Both the position numbers and the translations under genes were made by a program. A stretch of DNA of 10,248 nucleotides from an uncultured Clostridia bacterium (GTDB lineage Bacteria; Bacillota; Clostridia; Peptostreptococcales; Anaerovoracaceae), in contig CAMIWY010000022.1 in the NCBI GenBank assembly GCA_946402595.1, positions 1-10,248 on the forward strand, written 5' to 3'. The first letter of the stretch is position 1, and each line of letters starts with the position of its first letter. The notes below the pieces were generated by a model. That model saw only the letters and a program-made list of their open reading frames with translations, made no database searches and was not told where the DNA came from. Shown here piece by piece: positions 1 to 6,416 of the stretch.

Positions 1-29
1 TTGACTTAATTCCTGAATAACTTTATCAT
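1..29 (+). promoter_or_regulatory. Candidate sigma-70-type promoter at the left edge
   Basis: TTGACT at 1-6 and TATCAT at 24-29 are separated by exactly 17 bases, so each hexamer fits the housekeeping consensus in at least four or five of six positions. Transcription would begin near 36-37 and run rightward into the disrupted reading frame that starts at 42, and possibly on to the antiporter gene at 375. No other convincing promoter was seen between here and 375. The -35 box sits on the window boundary, so its upstream context is unknown. Confidence 0.35.
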
Positions 30-41
30 TTGAAAAGTTAT

Positions 42-308
42 ATGGCAGAAGGCCTATGGTCCGATGCCGCTTATCCAACTGAATAACACCTGACCCGATA
101 GAGGTTGCGGAGATTATAAGTAGGCTTCACCAAACGCATGGGAATGCAGATGCCGAAAGGATGATCCGCCGAAGAATGCAGGGACTTCCCCGTCCGGTAT
201 TCTGGGACGCCGTAATAAGATGCGGCGTACTGTCACGCAAGTGGAGCGCTATCATGGTATAAGGATGAAATAGATTATCTGATCCATGGCACGTTTCAAG
301 CGTTATTC
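42..308 (+). pseudogene. Possible frameshifted remnant of an unrecognised gene
   Basis: There is no intact gene in the first 374 bases, but part of this stretch reads like broken protein. An ATG at 42 opens a 14-codon frame that stops at 84-86. The frame open from 83 to 262 overlaps that stop and has protein-like composition (RMIRRRMQGLPRPVFWDAV near 157-213). A third frame, open from 219, continues past the stop at 260-262 (WYKDEIDYLIHGTFQALF, about 255-308) and runs into the antiporter frame. Switching frame twice gives one continuous reading, which suggests a decayed C-terminal or small gene with two indels. The ATG at 42 has no good ribosome binding site. I do not recognise the family. 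The alternative is that this is simply non-coding leader DNA that happens to be open. Confidence 0.25.
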
Positions 309-327
309 ATGGATTTTTTATTTAGAA

Positions 328-342
328 CGGTCCGCAGGACCG
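328..342 (+). other. Small perfect hairpin in the antiporter leader
   Basis: CGGTCC at 328-333 and GGACCG at 337-342 form a perfect 6-bp stem with a 3-base loop (GCA). No T-run follows, so it is not an intrinsic terminator in the + direction. It ends 20 bases before the antiporter's Shine-Dalgarno sequence and could stabilise the leader or affect translation. The 10-mer AACGGTCCGC that includes one arm recurs in the terminator downstream of the antiporter. Confidence 0.4.
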
Positions 343-362
343 CGCAGGGTATTATATGTATC

Positions 363-367
363 GGAGG
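363..367 (+). promoter_or_regulatory. Ribosome binding site of the antiporter gene
   Basis: GGAGG lies 7 bases before the ATG at 375. It decides the start: the in-frame ATG at 309 has no comparable site and would add a poorly hydrophobic, arginine-rich N-terminus not expected for this family. Confidence 0.8.
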
Positions 368-374
368 TAAATTT

Positions 375-1931
375 ATGGATTATGTACCTGCTTTATACGC
401 AACAGCCTGGGCTGCGCTTCCGCCGCTCATCGCTATCGTTCTGGCACTCGTTACCAAGGAAGTATACAGTTCGCTGTTCCTCGGAGTGCTGACAGGAGCT
501 GTTATCTATGCCGGAGCTGATTTTGACGGTATCGTCAATCACATTCTCCAGGACGGACTGATCGCTTCCCTGTCTGACGCATGGAACGTCGGTATTCTTA
601 TCTTCCTCGTAGTTCTCGGCATCATCGTTGCTCTTATGAACCTTTCCGGAGGATCCAAGGCATTCGGAGGCTGGGCTCTCAAGAGAGTAAAGTCCCGTGT
701 GGCTGCTGAGCTCGCTACAGTCATTCTCGGAATCATCATCTTCGTAGATGACTACTTCAACTGCCTGACAGTAGGCTCAGTAATGAAGCCTGTCACAGAT
801 GAGTTCAGAGTTTCCAGAGCTAAGCTCGCTTACATCATCGACGCTACAGCTGCTCCTGTCTGCATCATCGCCCCTGTATCATCATGGGCTGCTGCAGTAT
901 CGAGCTTCGCAGGCGAAGGAGAAGGCATCTCACTGTTTATCAGATGCATCCCTTACAACTTTTACGCACTGTTCACACTCATCATGATGTTCGCACTCAT
1001 CTTCATGAAGTTCGACTATGCAACAATGTCAAAGTTCGAGATGAACGCAGTTGAGAATGGCGACCTGTTCACTGTTGAGGATGCAAACTCCAAGGCTGCA
1101 GATGCTGCAGAACGCGGAAGCGACAAGGGTGTCGTAATGGATCTGGTATTCCCTGTACTCGTGCTCGTAGTAAGCTGCGTACTCGGAATGATTTACACAG
1201 GCGGATTCTTCGGCGGAACAGGATTTGTTGAAGCATTCTCCGCTTCAGATGCTTCCGTAGGTCTCTCAATGGGAGGTCTCATCGCACTCTTCATCATCAT
1301 TATTTACTATCTGTGCAGACGCACGATCAGCTTCAAGGACTGCATGGGCTGCATCCCTGAAGGAATGCAGGCAATGGTACCGCCTATCCTCGTCCTGACT
1401 CTCGCATGGTCCCTCAAGGCTATGACAGACAGTCTCGGACTTGCTGATTACGTAAGCGGCCTTGTAGAAGGAATGCAGGGAGCTGCAGTCGGCATCATCC
1501 CGGCAGCACTCTTCCTCATCGCATGCGTACTGGCATTTGCATCCGGAACAAGCTGGGGAACATTCGGTATCCTGATCCCTCTCGGACTTGCTATCACCGA
1601 GTCTCACCCTGAGCTTGCAACACCGATCATCGCAGCATGCATGGCCGGTGCTGTATACGGAGATCACTGCTCACCTATTTCAGATACAACCATCATGGCT
1701 TCCGCAGGAGCTAACTGCAACCATGTATCACACGTTTCGACTCAGCTGCCATATGCTACAACAGTAGCTGCTGTATCCGCGATCTCCTATGTGATCGCAG
1801 GATTCACAAGCAGCCCGGTCATTCCTCTGATCGTAGGTGTTGTACTCCTCATCGGAACACTCTTCTTCCTCAGAAGCAGCAAGGGTGCATACAGGATCAA
1901 CGAAGCTGCACTTACAGCTTCCGAGAAGTAA
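375..1931 (+). CDS. nhaC: NhaC-family Na+/H+ antiporter
   Basis: A 518-residue polytopic membrane protein of the NhaC antiporter family (ion transporter superfamily), which exchanges cytoplasmic Na+ for external H+ or, in some members, couples organic-acid exchange such as malate/lactate. Visible family marks are DDYFN at residues 125-129, the motif SGTSWGTFGILIPL at 390-403, and GDHCSPISDTT at 429-439, followed by a conserved NHVSHVSTQLPYA stretch at 449-461. Acidic and polar residues inside these membrane-embedded motifs are the likely ion-binding positions. About a dozen hydrophobic segments span the protein, and a soluble acidic loop lies around 222-252. Length and motifs are normal, with no damage seen. 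It appears to be transcribed alone, with an intrinsic terminator about 100 bases after the stop. The family call is firm. The exact substrate (Na+/H+ or Na+-lactate/H+-malate) cannot be told from sequence alone. Confidence 0.9.
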   Translation: MDYVPALYATAWAALPPLIAIVLALVTKEVYSSLFLGVLTGAVIYAGADFDGIVNHILQDGLIASLSDAWNVGILIFLVVLGIIVALMNLSGGSKAFGGWALKRVKSRVAAELATVILGIIIFVDDYFNCLTVGSVMKPVTDEFRVSRAKLAYIIDATAAPVCIIAPVSSWAAAVSSFAGEGEGISLFIRCIPYNFYALFTLIMMFALIFMKFDYATMSKFEMNAVENGDLFTVEDANSKAADAAERGSDKGVVMDLVFPVLVLVVSCVLGMIYTGGFFGGTGFVEAFSASDASVGLSMGGLIALFIIIIYYLCRRTISFKDCMGCIPEGMQAMVPPILVLTLAWSLKAMTDSLGLADYVSGLVEGMQGAAVGIIPAALFLIACVLAFASGTSWGTFGILIPLGLAITESHPELATPIIAACMAGAVYGDHCSPISDTTIMASAGANCNHVSHVSTQLPYATTVAAVSAISYVIAGFTSSPVIPLIVGVVLLIGTLFFLRSSKGAYRINEAALTASEK

Positions 1932-1950
1932 AGTAAGTTTTACACGTCGT

Positions 1951-1981
1951 TATACAATTTTCATGTAAAATGTACTATAAT
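1951..1981 (+). promoter_or_regulatory. Candidate promoter between antiporter and L,D-transpeptidase
   Basis: A perfect -10 hexamer TATAAT sits at 1976-1981. The -35 is weak: TATACA at 1951-1956 gives a 19-base spacer, and TACAAT at 1953-1958 gives 17. The start point would be near 1988, which leaves only about 70 bases before the terminator at 2032-2059. It is the best promoter candidate for the lipoprotein gene at 2087. Confidence 0.45.
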
Positions 1982-2031
1982 GTTCTCAGCGGTCATGTTT
2001 CAGAGCAAAACGCTGAAGCATTGCAGACAAC

Positions 2032-2059
2032 AAAGCGGACCGTAACGGTCCGCTTTTTT
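2032..2059 (+). terminator. Strong intrinsic terminator
   Basis: An 11-bp perfect stem is formed by 2032-2042 and 2046-2056 (core GCGGACCG / CGGTCCGC) with a TAA loop, and the T-tract covers 2054-2059. It either ends the antiporter transcript or, because a TATAAT box lies just upstream and the next gene's ribosome binding site just downstream, acts as an attenuator for the L,D-transpeptidase gene. The minus-strand reading has a weaker T-rich tail after the stem. Confidence 0.85.
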
Positions 2060-2071
2060 ATTCATATTTCC

Positions 2072-2077
2072 GGAAGG
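2072..2077 (+). promoter_or_regulatory. Ribosome binding site that fixes the TTG start
   Basis: GGAAGG lies 9 bases before TTG at 2087. No ATG in this frame near the signal peptide has such a site. Starting here gives a textbook lipoprotein signal peptide, whereas the upstream ATG at 1970 would make the protein read through the terminator hairpin. Confidence 0.7.
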
Positions 2078-2086
2078 TACTCCGCA

Positions 2087-3067
2087 TTGATATCACGAAA
2101 GAAACTCATAACCGAATTACTGCTTCTTGTCACAGCATCAGCCATGTGTCTGATGCTTACTTCATGTAAGCCTTATCTTCCGGTCAATCCGAAGTATTCA
2201 TACTCAAGCTTTACAATGGAGCTCGGGGAACCTATATCCCCGGATATTGCTGAATACGTGGATCTGTCTGAAATGTCTGAAGAGGACAAGGCTTTCGTTC
2301 TTGACAACACTGAGCTCCTCCTCGATGGCGTGGACATACGTGAAGCAGGCATGGCGATGCCGGGCGATCACAAGCTGACCATCAGATACTGCGGCCATCA
2401 GTACAGGCAGTACTCCTTCACGATTACAGATAAGGTTCCGCCTGTTTTCACCAAAGCAGAAAGTGTGGGCACTTTTGCCGGTCTTCCTATTGAAGACGAG
2501 AAGATAGACAATATGTTTGCTGCGGAGGATAACAGCGGCGAAGTCACAGTTGAGCTTCAGAAACCTGACCTGGATTTCGATAAGGCAGGTAATTACAAGA
2601 TAACGGCTGTTGCCACTGACTCCAGCGGGAACAAGACTACTGCCGAGGCGTATGTCAAGGTTCAGAAGCCTGAATACGGGGCTCTGGGCACATATGTATT
2701 TGTAAGCATCTCCAAGCAGCATCTGACTTATTTCGTCGATGGCAAGGCCAAAATGGACTGCCCTGTCGTGACAGGCAATGCAGGCAATCACAGCACCCCG
2801 CGCGGCACATACCGCCTGATATACAAGGCGAGGAACCAGACGCTGAAAGGGACCGAAGACAACGGGGATGAATACGAATCATTCGTCAGCTACTGGATGG
2901 CGTTCATAGGCTCAAGTTACGGACTCCATGATGCTTCATGGAGAAGTCAGTTCGGCGGGAACATATATCAGGGAGCCGGCTCACACGGATGTGTCAACAT
3001 GCCGCCTTCTTCGGCCGCTCAGCTGTATGAAATGATAGAGCCTGAAACCCCGATACTTATTTACTGA
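2087..3067 (+). CDS. Lipoprotein L,D-transpeptidase (YkuD fold) with Ig-like domain
   Basis: A 326-residue exported enzyme that forms 3-3 peptidoglycan crosslinks or attaches proteins to the wall by attacking the tetrapeptide stem with a cysteine. Translation from TTG gives a basic n-region (MISRKK), a hydrophobic core and the lipobox LTSC with the lipidated Cys at 27, so the protein should be anchored on the outer face of the membrane. Residues about 40-115 are a small uncharacterised domain. Residues about 117-192 look like a bacterial Ig-like module (KITAVATDSSGNKTTAEAYV). The YkuD domain covers about 200-326, with His281 and the catalytic motif SHGCVN at 299-304 (Cys302). The C-terminus ends right at the domain edge, as is usual. 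No peptidoglycan-binding repeat such as LysM was seen. It is transcribed alone towards the convergent cell-wall operon. The alternative start at ATG 1970 is rejected because it lies upstream of the terminator. Confidence 0.88.
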   Translation: MISRKKLITELLLLVTASAMCLMLTSCKPYLPVNPKYSYSSFTMELGEPISPDIAEYVDLSEMSEEDKAFVLDNTELLLDGVDIREAGMAMPGDHKLTIRYCGHQYRQYSFTITDKVPPVFTKAESVGTFAGLPIEDEKIDNMFAAEDNSGEVTVELQKPDLDFDKAGNYKITAVATDSSGNKTTAEAYVKVQKPEYGALGTYVFVSISKQHLTYFVDGKAKMDCPVVTGNAGNHSTPRGTYRLIYKARNQTLKGTEDNGDEYESFVSYWMAFIGSSYGLHDASWRSQFGGNIYQGAGSHGCVNMPPSSAAQLYEMIEPETPILIY

Positions 3068-3086
3068 TTTCAGTTCCGGACAAGCT

Positions 3087-3142
3087 AAAAAGCAGGACTT
3101 GCAGTAAGGCGTAACAGCCTGTCTGCATGTCCTGCTTCTTTT
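3087..3142. terminator. Bidirectional terminator between convergent genes
   Basis: Three stacked helices form one long hairpin: 3090-3098 with 3129-3137 (AAGCAGGAC / GTCCTGCTT), 3100-3104 with 3123-3127 (TGCAG / CTGCA), and 3107-3110 with 3117-3120 (AGGC / GCCT) closing a 6-base loop. A T-rich tail (TTCTTTT, 3136-3142) follows on the + strand, and five Ts follow on the minus strand (complement of 3087-3091). It serves both the L,D-transpeptidase gene and the penicillin-binding protein gene, whose stop codon is 4 bases away. Confidence 0.85.
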
Positions 3143-3146
3143 CATG

Positions 3147-4505
3147 TTACATATCATCTGATTCCGCATTTGCCTCCAGCGTTCTGATGACAGACCTTGC
3201 TATCGGGGCAGCTACTTCCGATCCGTGTCCGCCGTCCTTGACCCATACAACGAATGCGTACGGGGCGTCCACATCATCGGTAAATCCTACGAACCACGCA
3301 TCCGGATTGTACCCGCCGGTCTCTGCGGTGCCGGATTTTGCATAGATATCTATGCCGTCAAAGTTCTCCTCACCGTAGTTCTCAACTACGTTGTTCTTCA
3401 TCATGCTGCGGAGCTCTGCTGCAGTATCCTTCTCGAGATATCTGCCGAGCGATTTGCCGCCGGTGATCTCCCTGAGGAATGTCGCACTCTTGATCAGTGT
3501 CGGCTGAACCGCCTCTCCTTCGTTGGCGATCGCTCCCATATAGACCATCATGGCACACGGATTGACAAGGTCATCAGCCTGTCCGATGCCGGCCCAGCTG
3601 AGCTTGATATTGTCATCTTCCGGGAAGTCGAACGAACCCGCTGCAGTCTTTATCCCGTTCACATCAACAGGTTCCGTAAGCCCCGCCTTCTCAGCATACT
3701 CCTGCATCGTTTTGGCTCCGACCTCTCTTGTGAGTTCGCCGAATGCTCCGTTGCAGGACTGCGCAAGAGCCGATTTGAAGCTGACCTCGCCGTGTGAGCG
3801 GATATCTGTGAAGTCAGTTCCTTCATATTCATTCTCTCCGTCACAGTCGAATGTGTAGGAATCTCTGTCAGCGATGTTGTCTATTACAGCCGTCGCAGTG
3901 ACCAGCTTGAACGTCGAGCCCGGTGTGATTTTGCCGTCAAGGAAATTGTTGAAATAGTATCCCTCGCCGTCATCCGCGTCAGGCAGACTGTCTGCCGGGT
4001 CAAAAGTAGGTGTGCTGACCATACACATGATCTCGCCCGTCTTGTAGTTGTAAACGCCGACCGTCCCTGTCCTGCCTCCAAGCGCCTCATATGCAGCGAC
4101 ATTGGCCTCTGCATCGATGGTCAGTCTTATCTTCTTGCCCTGACTTGAGTTGTCATAGGTGCCGTTCAGTATGTCATAGCCGATCAGCTGGCTCTTGAAC
4201 ACGTTGATGGCTCCGCTGGCTATATTTCCTCCCGGATCACCGACAGCATGCACCGTCGCCCTGCGGGTCTCATAGTCATCATTATAGAAAAAGCCGTCTC
4301 TTGTACACTCGAGGAGCACTTCTCCGTTGCGGTCGCTTACAGTTCCCCTGTTGATGCGTCCGTCAGTATATATCTGCGAGTTTCCATAGAAGCTCGCCCA
4401 TTTGCCTCCGTCACGGATGAACCTGGATCCGAAAAGTACTACTCCTGCGAAGAGTATGAAGGCAAGCAGAAGGCATATAACGGCACGTCTTTCCTGTTTA
4501 CGCAT
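3147..4505 (-). CDS. Class B penicillin-binding protein (transpeptidase)
   Basis: A 452-residue D,D-transpeptidase that crosslinks peptidoglycan made by its SEDS partner. A membrane anchor lies at about residues 8-28, and the rest is extracellular. The class B signature RGTVSDRNG is at 53-61. The penicillin-binding domain has all three active-site motifs: STFK at 197-200 (nucleophile Ser197), SCN at 250-252, and KSGT at 390-393. It is short for a class B PBP: there is little room for a large N-terminal pedestal and no PASTA repeats follow. In size and layout it resembles actinobacterial PbpA more than the typical Firmicutes PBP2 or SpoVD. The gene begins 1 nt after the SEDS gene stop (TAG-G-ATG), with AAGGAGG at 4512-4518 lying inside the end of that gene, so the two are almost certainly cotranscribed and translationally coupled. 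Either an elongation (PbpA-type) or a sporulation/division role is possible. Confidence 0.92.
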   Translation of the reverse strand: MRKQERRAVICLLLAFILFAGVVLFGSRFIRDGGKWASFYGNSQIYTDGRINRGTVSDRNGEVLLECTRDGFFYNDDYETRRATVHAVGDPGGNIASGAINVFKSQLIGYDILNGTYDNSSQGKKIRLTIDAEANVAAYEALGGRTGTVGVYNYKTGEIMCMVSTPTFDPADSLPDADDGEGYYFNNFLDGKITPGSTFKLVTATAVIDNIADRDSYTFDCDGENEYEGTDFTDIRSHGEVSFKSALAQSCNGAFGELTREVGAKTMQEYAEKAGLTEPVDVNGIKTAAGSFDFPEDDNIKLSWAGIGQADDLVNPCAMMVYMGAIANEGEAVQPTLIKSATFLREITGGKSLGRYLEKDTAAELRSMMKNNVVENYGEENFDGIDIYAKSGTAETGGYNPDAWFVGFTDDVDAPYAFVVWVKDGGHGSEVAAPIARSVIRTLEANAESDDM

Positions 4506-4506
4506 C

Positions 4507-6225
4507 CTATGCCTCCTTTCTCACAGCCAGGCTCGCTGACTGCCGCATGTCTGCCGCCTTGAAGAACGCCAGCATCGCCCACGAGGCAAGCATGCTCGTA
4601 CCTCCTGTCGACAGGAACGGGAATGTTACACCCGTCAGCGGGAACAGATCTACGGCACCGAATACATTAAGTATCGTCTGTACCAGGAACATCGTCGCAG
4701 CACTGCAGGCGCATATCGTATAGAAAGTGGATCTGCCGGCTACTATATTCATGACAGAAAAGATAGTCAGCGTTATGATGCAGAGCACCAGCAGCACGGC
4801 TATAATAAAGCCCCACTCCTCCATTACGAATCCGAAAACGAGGTCAGTGCTGGATGCTCCGACATACTTGAGCTGCCCGTTGCCGGCTCCGAGTCCGAGA
4901 AGTCCGCCGCCTGCGCCGAAGGACATCGTCCTTGTCTGCTGGTAGCCTTCGTTATCCGCAAAATCCCATACATGCCCCCAGACAGCGAATCTGGATGCAA
5001 TATAAGGCTTGAACCTGAGTATCATCAGTCCCATCAGGGCAGCTCCTACGAATGTAAGAATCATTCTCGACAGGTCACCGCTTCGAAGGAATGAGACTAT
5101 CAGGTAAGTTGCAAAGAATATGAGCGCCGTTCCGAAGTCGCCCATTATAGCCAGGCATGCAAGGCAGAAGAACGCGAACGCAGCATACATAATGGTGCTG
5201 TTCTTCTGATAAAGTTCCTCCAGCGTGCCCGCACCTACAAATACGAAGGCAAGCTTGACTATCTCGGAAGGCTGTATGGATAATCCTCCGATCTGTATCC
5301 AGTTGGCCGCACCGTACTTGACAGTACCGAGAGCGAGATTGAGTAGAAGGAGTATCACCGACAGGCCGATAAGCATCGGCTTGAGTTTTCTCGTCCTCTC
5401 CAGTTCTCTCATGTATATGCACATGAATATCATGAGGGACAGCCCCATCATCATGGCTACGAACTGTTTTACTGTATTCCCCGGGTTCCACGATGCCGTT
5501 ACAGCGAGGTTGATAGTAGAGATGAAGAATGCTATCATCTCCATTTCAAAGCCCCTGCTGCCCATCGCCTTGAAGAATGTCACATATGCCCACATGACAA
5601 CAGACAGGAGAACGATACAGATCAGCGCGCCCGCTGTTATGTCGGTCCCCATACCTATTATCAGCTGCACAATGGTCAGCACCTGGAACAGAGTGATAGC
5701 GAGCAGTATCTTCCATGGTGCCACAGGTTCCTTGTCCAGACGGCGCATTTTCTCGTTGTTTCTGCTCTCCTCGACGCTTGCAGGCGCCAGCGTGCAGTGT
5801 ACGCCGCCCATCACGATCTCATCGCCTGTGCTGATGAGATACCGTTTGTTAGGCACCAGCTTGAACCCGTTGACCACAGTCCCGTTGTGCGACCCGAGAT
5901 CCTTGATTATCCATTTTTCATCATCGCGCCGGTTGATTATCGCATGATTGTTGGATATGGTCCTCAGAGGAATATTAATGTCTGCGGAGCGGCTCCGCCC
6001 CACTACATTCTCCCAGTGAGTTATCGGGTAGTTGCCGCCGTTTTCCACCAGGAAGTATCCCCATATTTCAGGCGTGCACCTCGTTGTCAGCAGCGAAATG
6101 ATCGATACCAGCAGGATATATGCCGCGAGCACCACGAAGAACCACCGCATGACGGTGGTCATCTCTTTCGCTATCTCCGGATACGTCTCCGCCATATTCA
6201 GTAGTCTGTAAAGTATGCTTTCCAT
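4507..6225 (-). CDS. FHA domain fused to SEDS peptidoglycan polymerase (RodA/FtsW family)
   Basis: A 572-residue membrane protein that combines a phosphothreonine-recognition domain with a lipid II-polymerising glycosyltransferase. A first membrane segment lies at about residues 27-47. The FHA domain follows at about 57-148, with the key binding residues in place: Gly76-Arg77, Ser91 and His94 (SNNH), and Asn114 (GSHNGT). A linker leads to the SEDS core at about 172-560, with roughly ten hydrophobic segments. SEDS marks are NWIQIGGLSIQPSEIVKLA (309-327), GDFGTAL with the probable catalytic Asp363, a GAGGGLLGLGAGNGQ loop (437-451), DLVFGFVMEEWGF (461-473), and PFLSTGGTS (536-544). For the FHA domain to be cytoplasmic, the 26-residue N-tail should be outside. 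The start is uncertain: the ATG at 6225 has no Shine-Dalgarno, and Met22 (6162) has GGAG 12 bases upstream but would shorten the N-tail. Upstream of glnS-side terminator it has its own transcription unit. Confidence 0.9.
   Translation of the reverse strand: MESILYRLLNMAETYPEIAKEMTTVMRWFFVVLAAYILLVSIISLLTTRCTPEIWGYFLVENGGNYPITHWENVVGRSRSADINIPLRTISNNHAIINRRDDEKWIIKDLGSHNGTVVNGFKLVPNKRYLISTGDEIVMGGVHCTLAPASVEESRNNEKMRRLDKEPVAPWKILLAITLFQVLTIVQLIIGMGTDITAGALICIVLLSVVMWAYVTFFKAMGSRGFEMEMIAFFISTINLAVTASWNPGNTVKQFVAMMMGLSLMIFMCIYMRELERTRKLKPMLIGLSVILLLLNLALGTVKYGAANWIQIGGLSIQPSEIVKLAFVFVGAGTLEELYQKNSTIMYAAFAFFCLACLAIMGDFGTALIFFATYLIVSFLRSGDLSRMILTFVGAALMGLMILRFKPYIASRFAVWGHVWDFADNEGYQQTRTMSFGAGGGLLGLGAGNGQLKYVGASSTDLVFGFVMEEWGFIIAVLLVLCIITLTIFSVMNIVAGRSTFYTICACSAATMFLVQTILNVFGAVDLFPLTGVTFPFLSTGGTSMLASWAMLAFFKAADMRQSASLAVRKEA
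4512..4518 (-). promoter_or_regulatory. Ribosome binding site of the PBP gene
   Basis: On the minus strand AAGGAGG lies 6 bases before the ATG at 4505-4503 and inside the last codons of the SEDS gene. It supports the start used and coupled translation of the pair. Confidence 0.8.
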
Positions 6226-6233
6226 ATATCAGT

Positions 6234-6239
6234 AGTATA
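6234..6239 (-). promoter_or_regulatory. Candidate -10 box for the FHA-SEDS/PBP operon
   Basis: TATACT on the minus strand (within TATATACT) sits 8 bases before the ATG at 6225. No good -35 was found at 16-18 bases. If used, transcription would start within about 3 bases of that ATG, which would make the message nearly leaderless or point to a downstream start such as Met22. An A-rich stretch (poly-T on the + strand, 6254-6261) lies upstream and could help promoter activity. Confidence 0.3.
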
Positions 6240-6290
6240 TACTGCGAACCTCACTTTTTTTCTTAAAATGCATTAATCCTCTGCAGCAGC

Positions 6291-6321
6291 AAAAAAAGCT
6301 GACCGCCGTATGGCAGTCAGC
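6291..6321 (-). terminator. Intrinsic terminator of glnS
   Basis: On the minus strand a 10-bp stem (6321-6312 with 6307-6298, GCTGACTGCC / GGCGGTCAGC, one G-T pair) with a 4-base loop is followed by seven Ts (6297-6291). It lies about 95 bases after the glnS stop and insulates the FHA-SEDS operon downstream. Confidence 0.88.
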
Positions 6322-6345
6322 CTCTCATATCTTCATTTATTCTAT

Positions 6346-6364
6346 CGGAGGAGCTACGCCTCCG
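6346..6364. repeat. Hairpin in the glnS 3' untranslated region
   Basis: CGGAGG at 6346-6351 and CCTCCG at 6359-6364 form a 6-bp GC-rich stem with a 7-base loop. No T-run follows on either strand, so it is not a terminator by itself. It is the middle one of three hairpins between the glnS stop and the terminator tail. Confidence 0.5.
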
Positions 6365-6370
6365 GAGATC

Positions 6371-6416
6371 AAGCATTTCTTCCTTACGCCAACGGCGTAT
6401 ATTCGAAGAAATGCTT
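6371..6416. repeat. Nested inverted repeat starting in the glnS stop codon
   Basis: AAGCATTTCTTC at 6371-6382 and GAAGAAATGCTT at 6405-6416 are perfect 12-base inverted arms. Inside them TACGCC (6385-6390) and GGCGTA (6394-6399) form a second 6-bp stem with a 3-base loop. One arm overlaps the glnS stop codon (6415-6417). Neither strand has a T-tract after it, so it is not a classical terminator. It may protect the 3' end of the message or be a dispersed palindromic element. Confidence 0.7.

Noticed and set aside
309..374. In-frame upstream ATG for the antiporter at 309
   Set aside because: No ribosome binding site, and the added arginine-rich segment does not fit the family. ATG 375 has GGAGG at the right spacing.
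1970..2086. Upstream ATG at 1970 for the L,D-transpeptidase
   Set aside because: It would overlap the TATAAT box and read through the terminator hairpin, and it hides the lipoprotein signal peptide in the middle of the chain.
6371..6416. The 12-bp inverted repeat as the glnS terminator
   Set aside because: There is no T-tract after it on either strand, while a proper terminator with seven Ts lies at 6291-6321.
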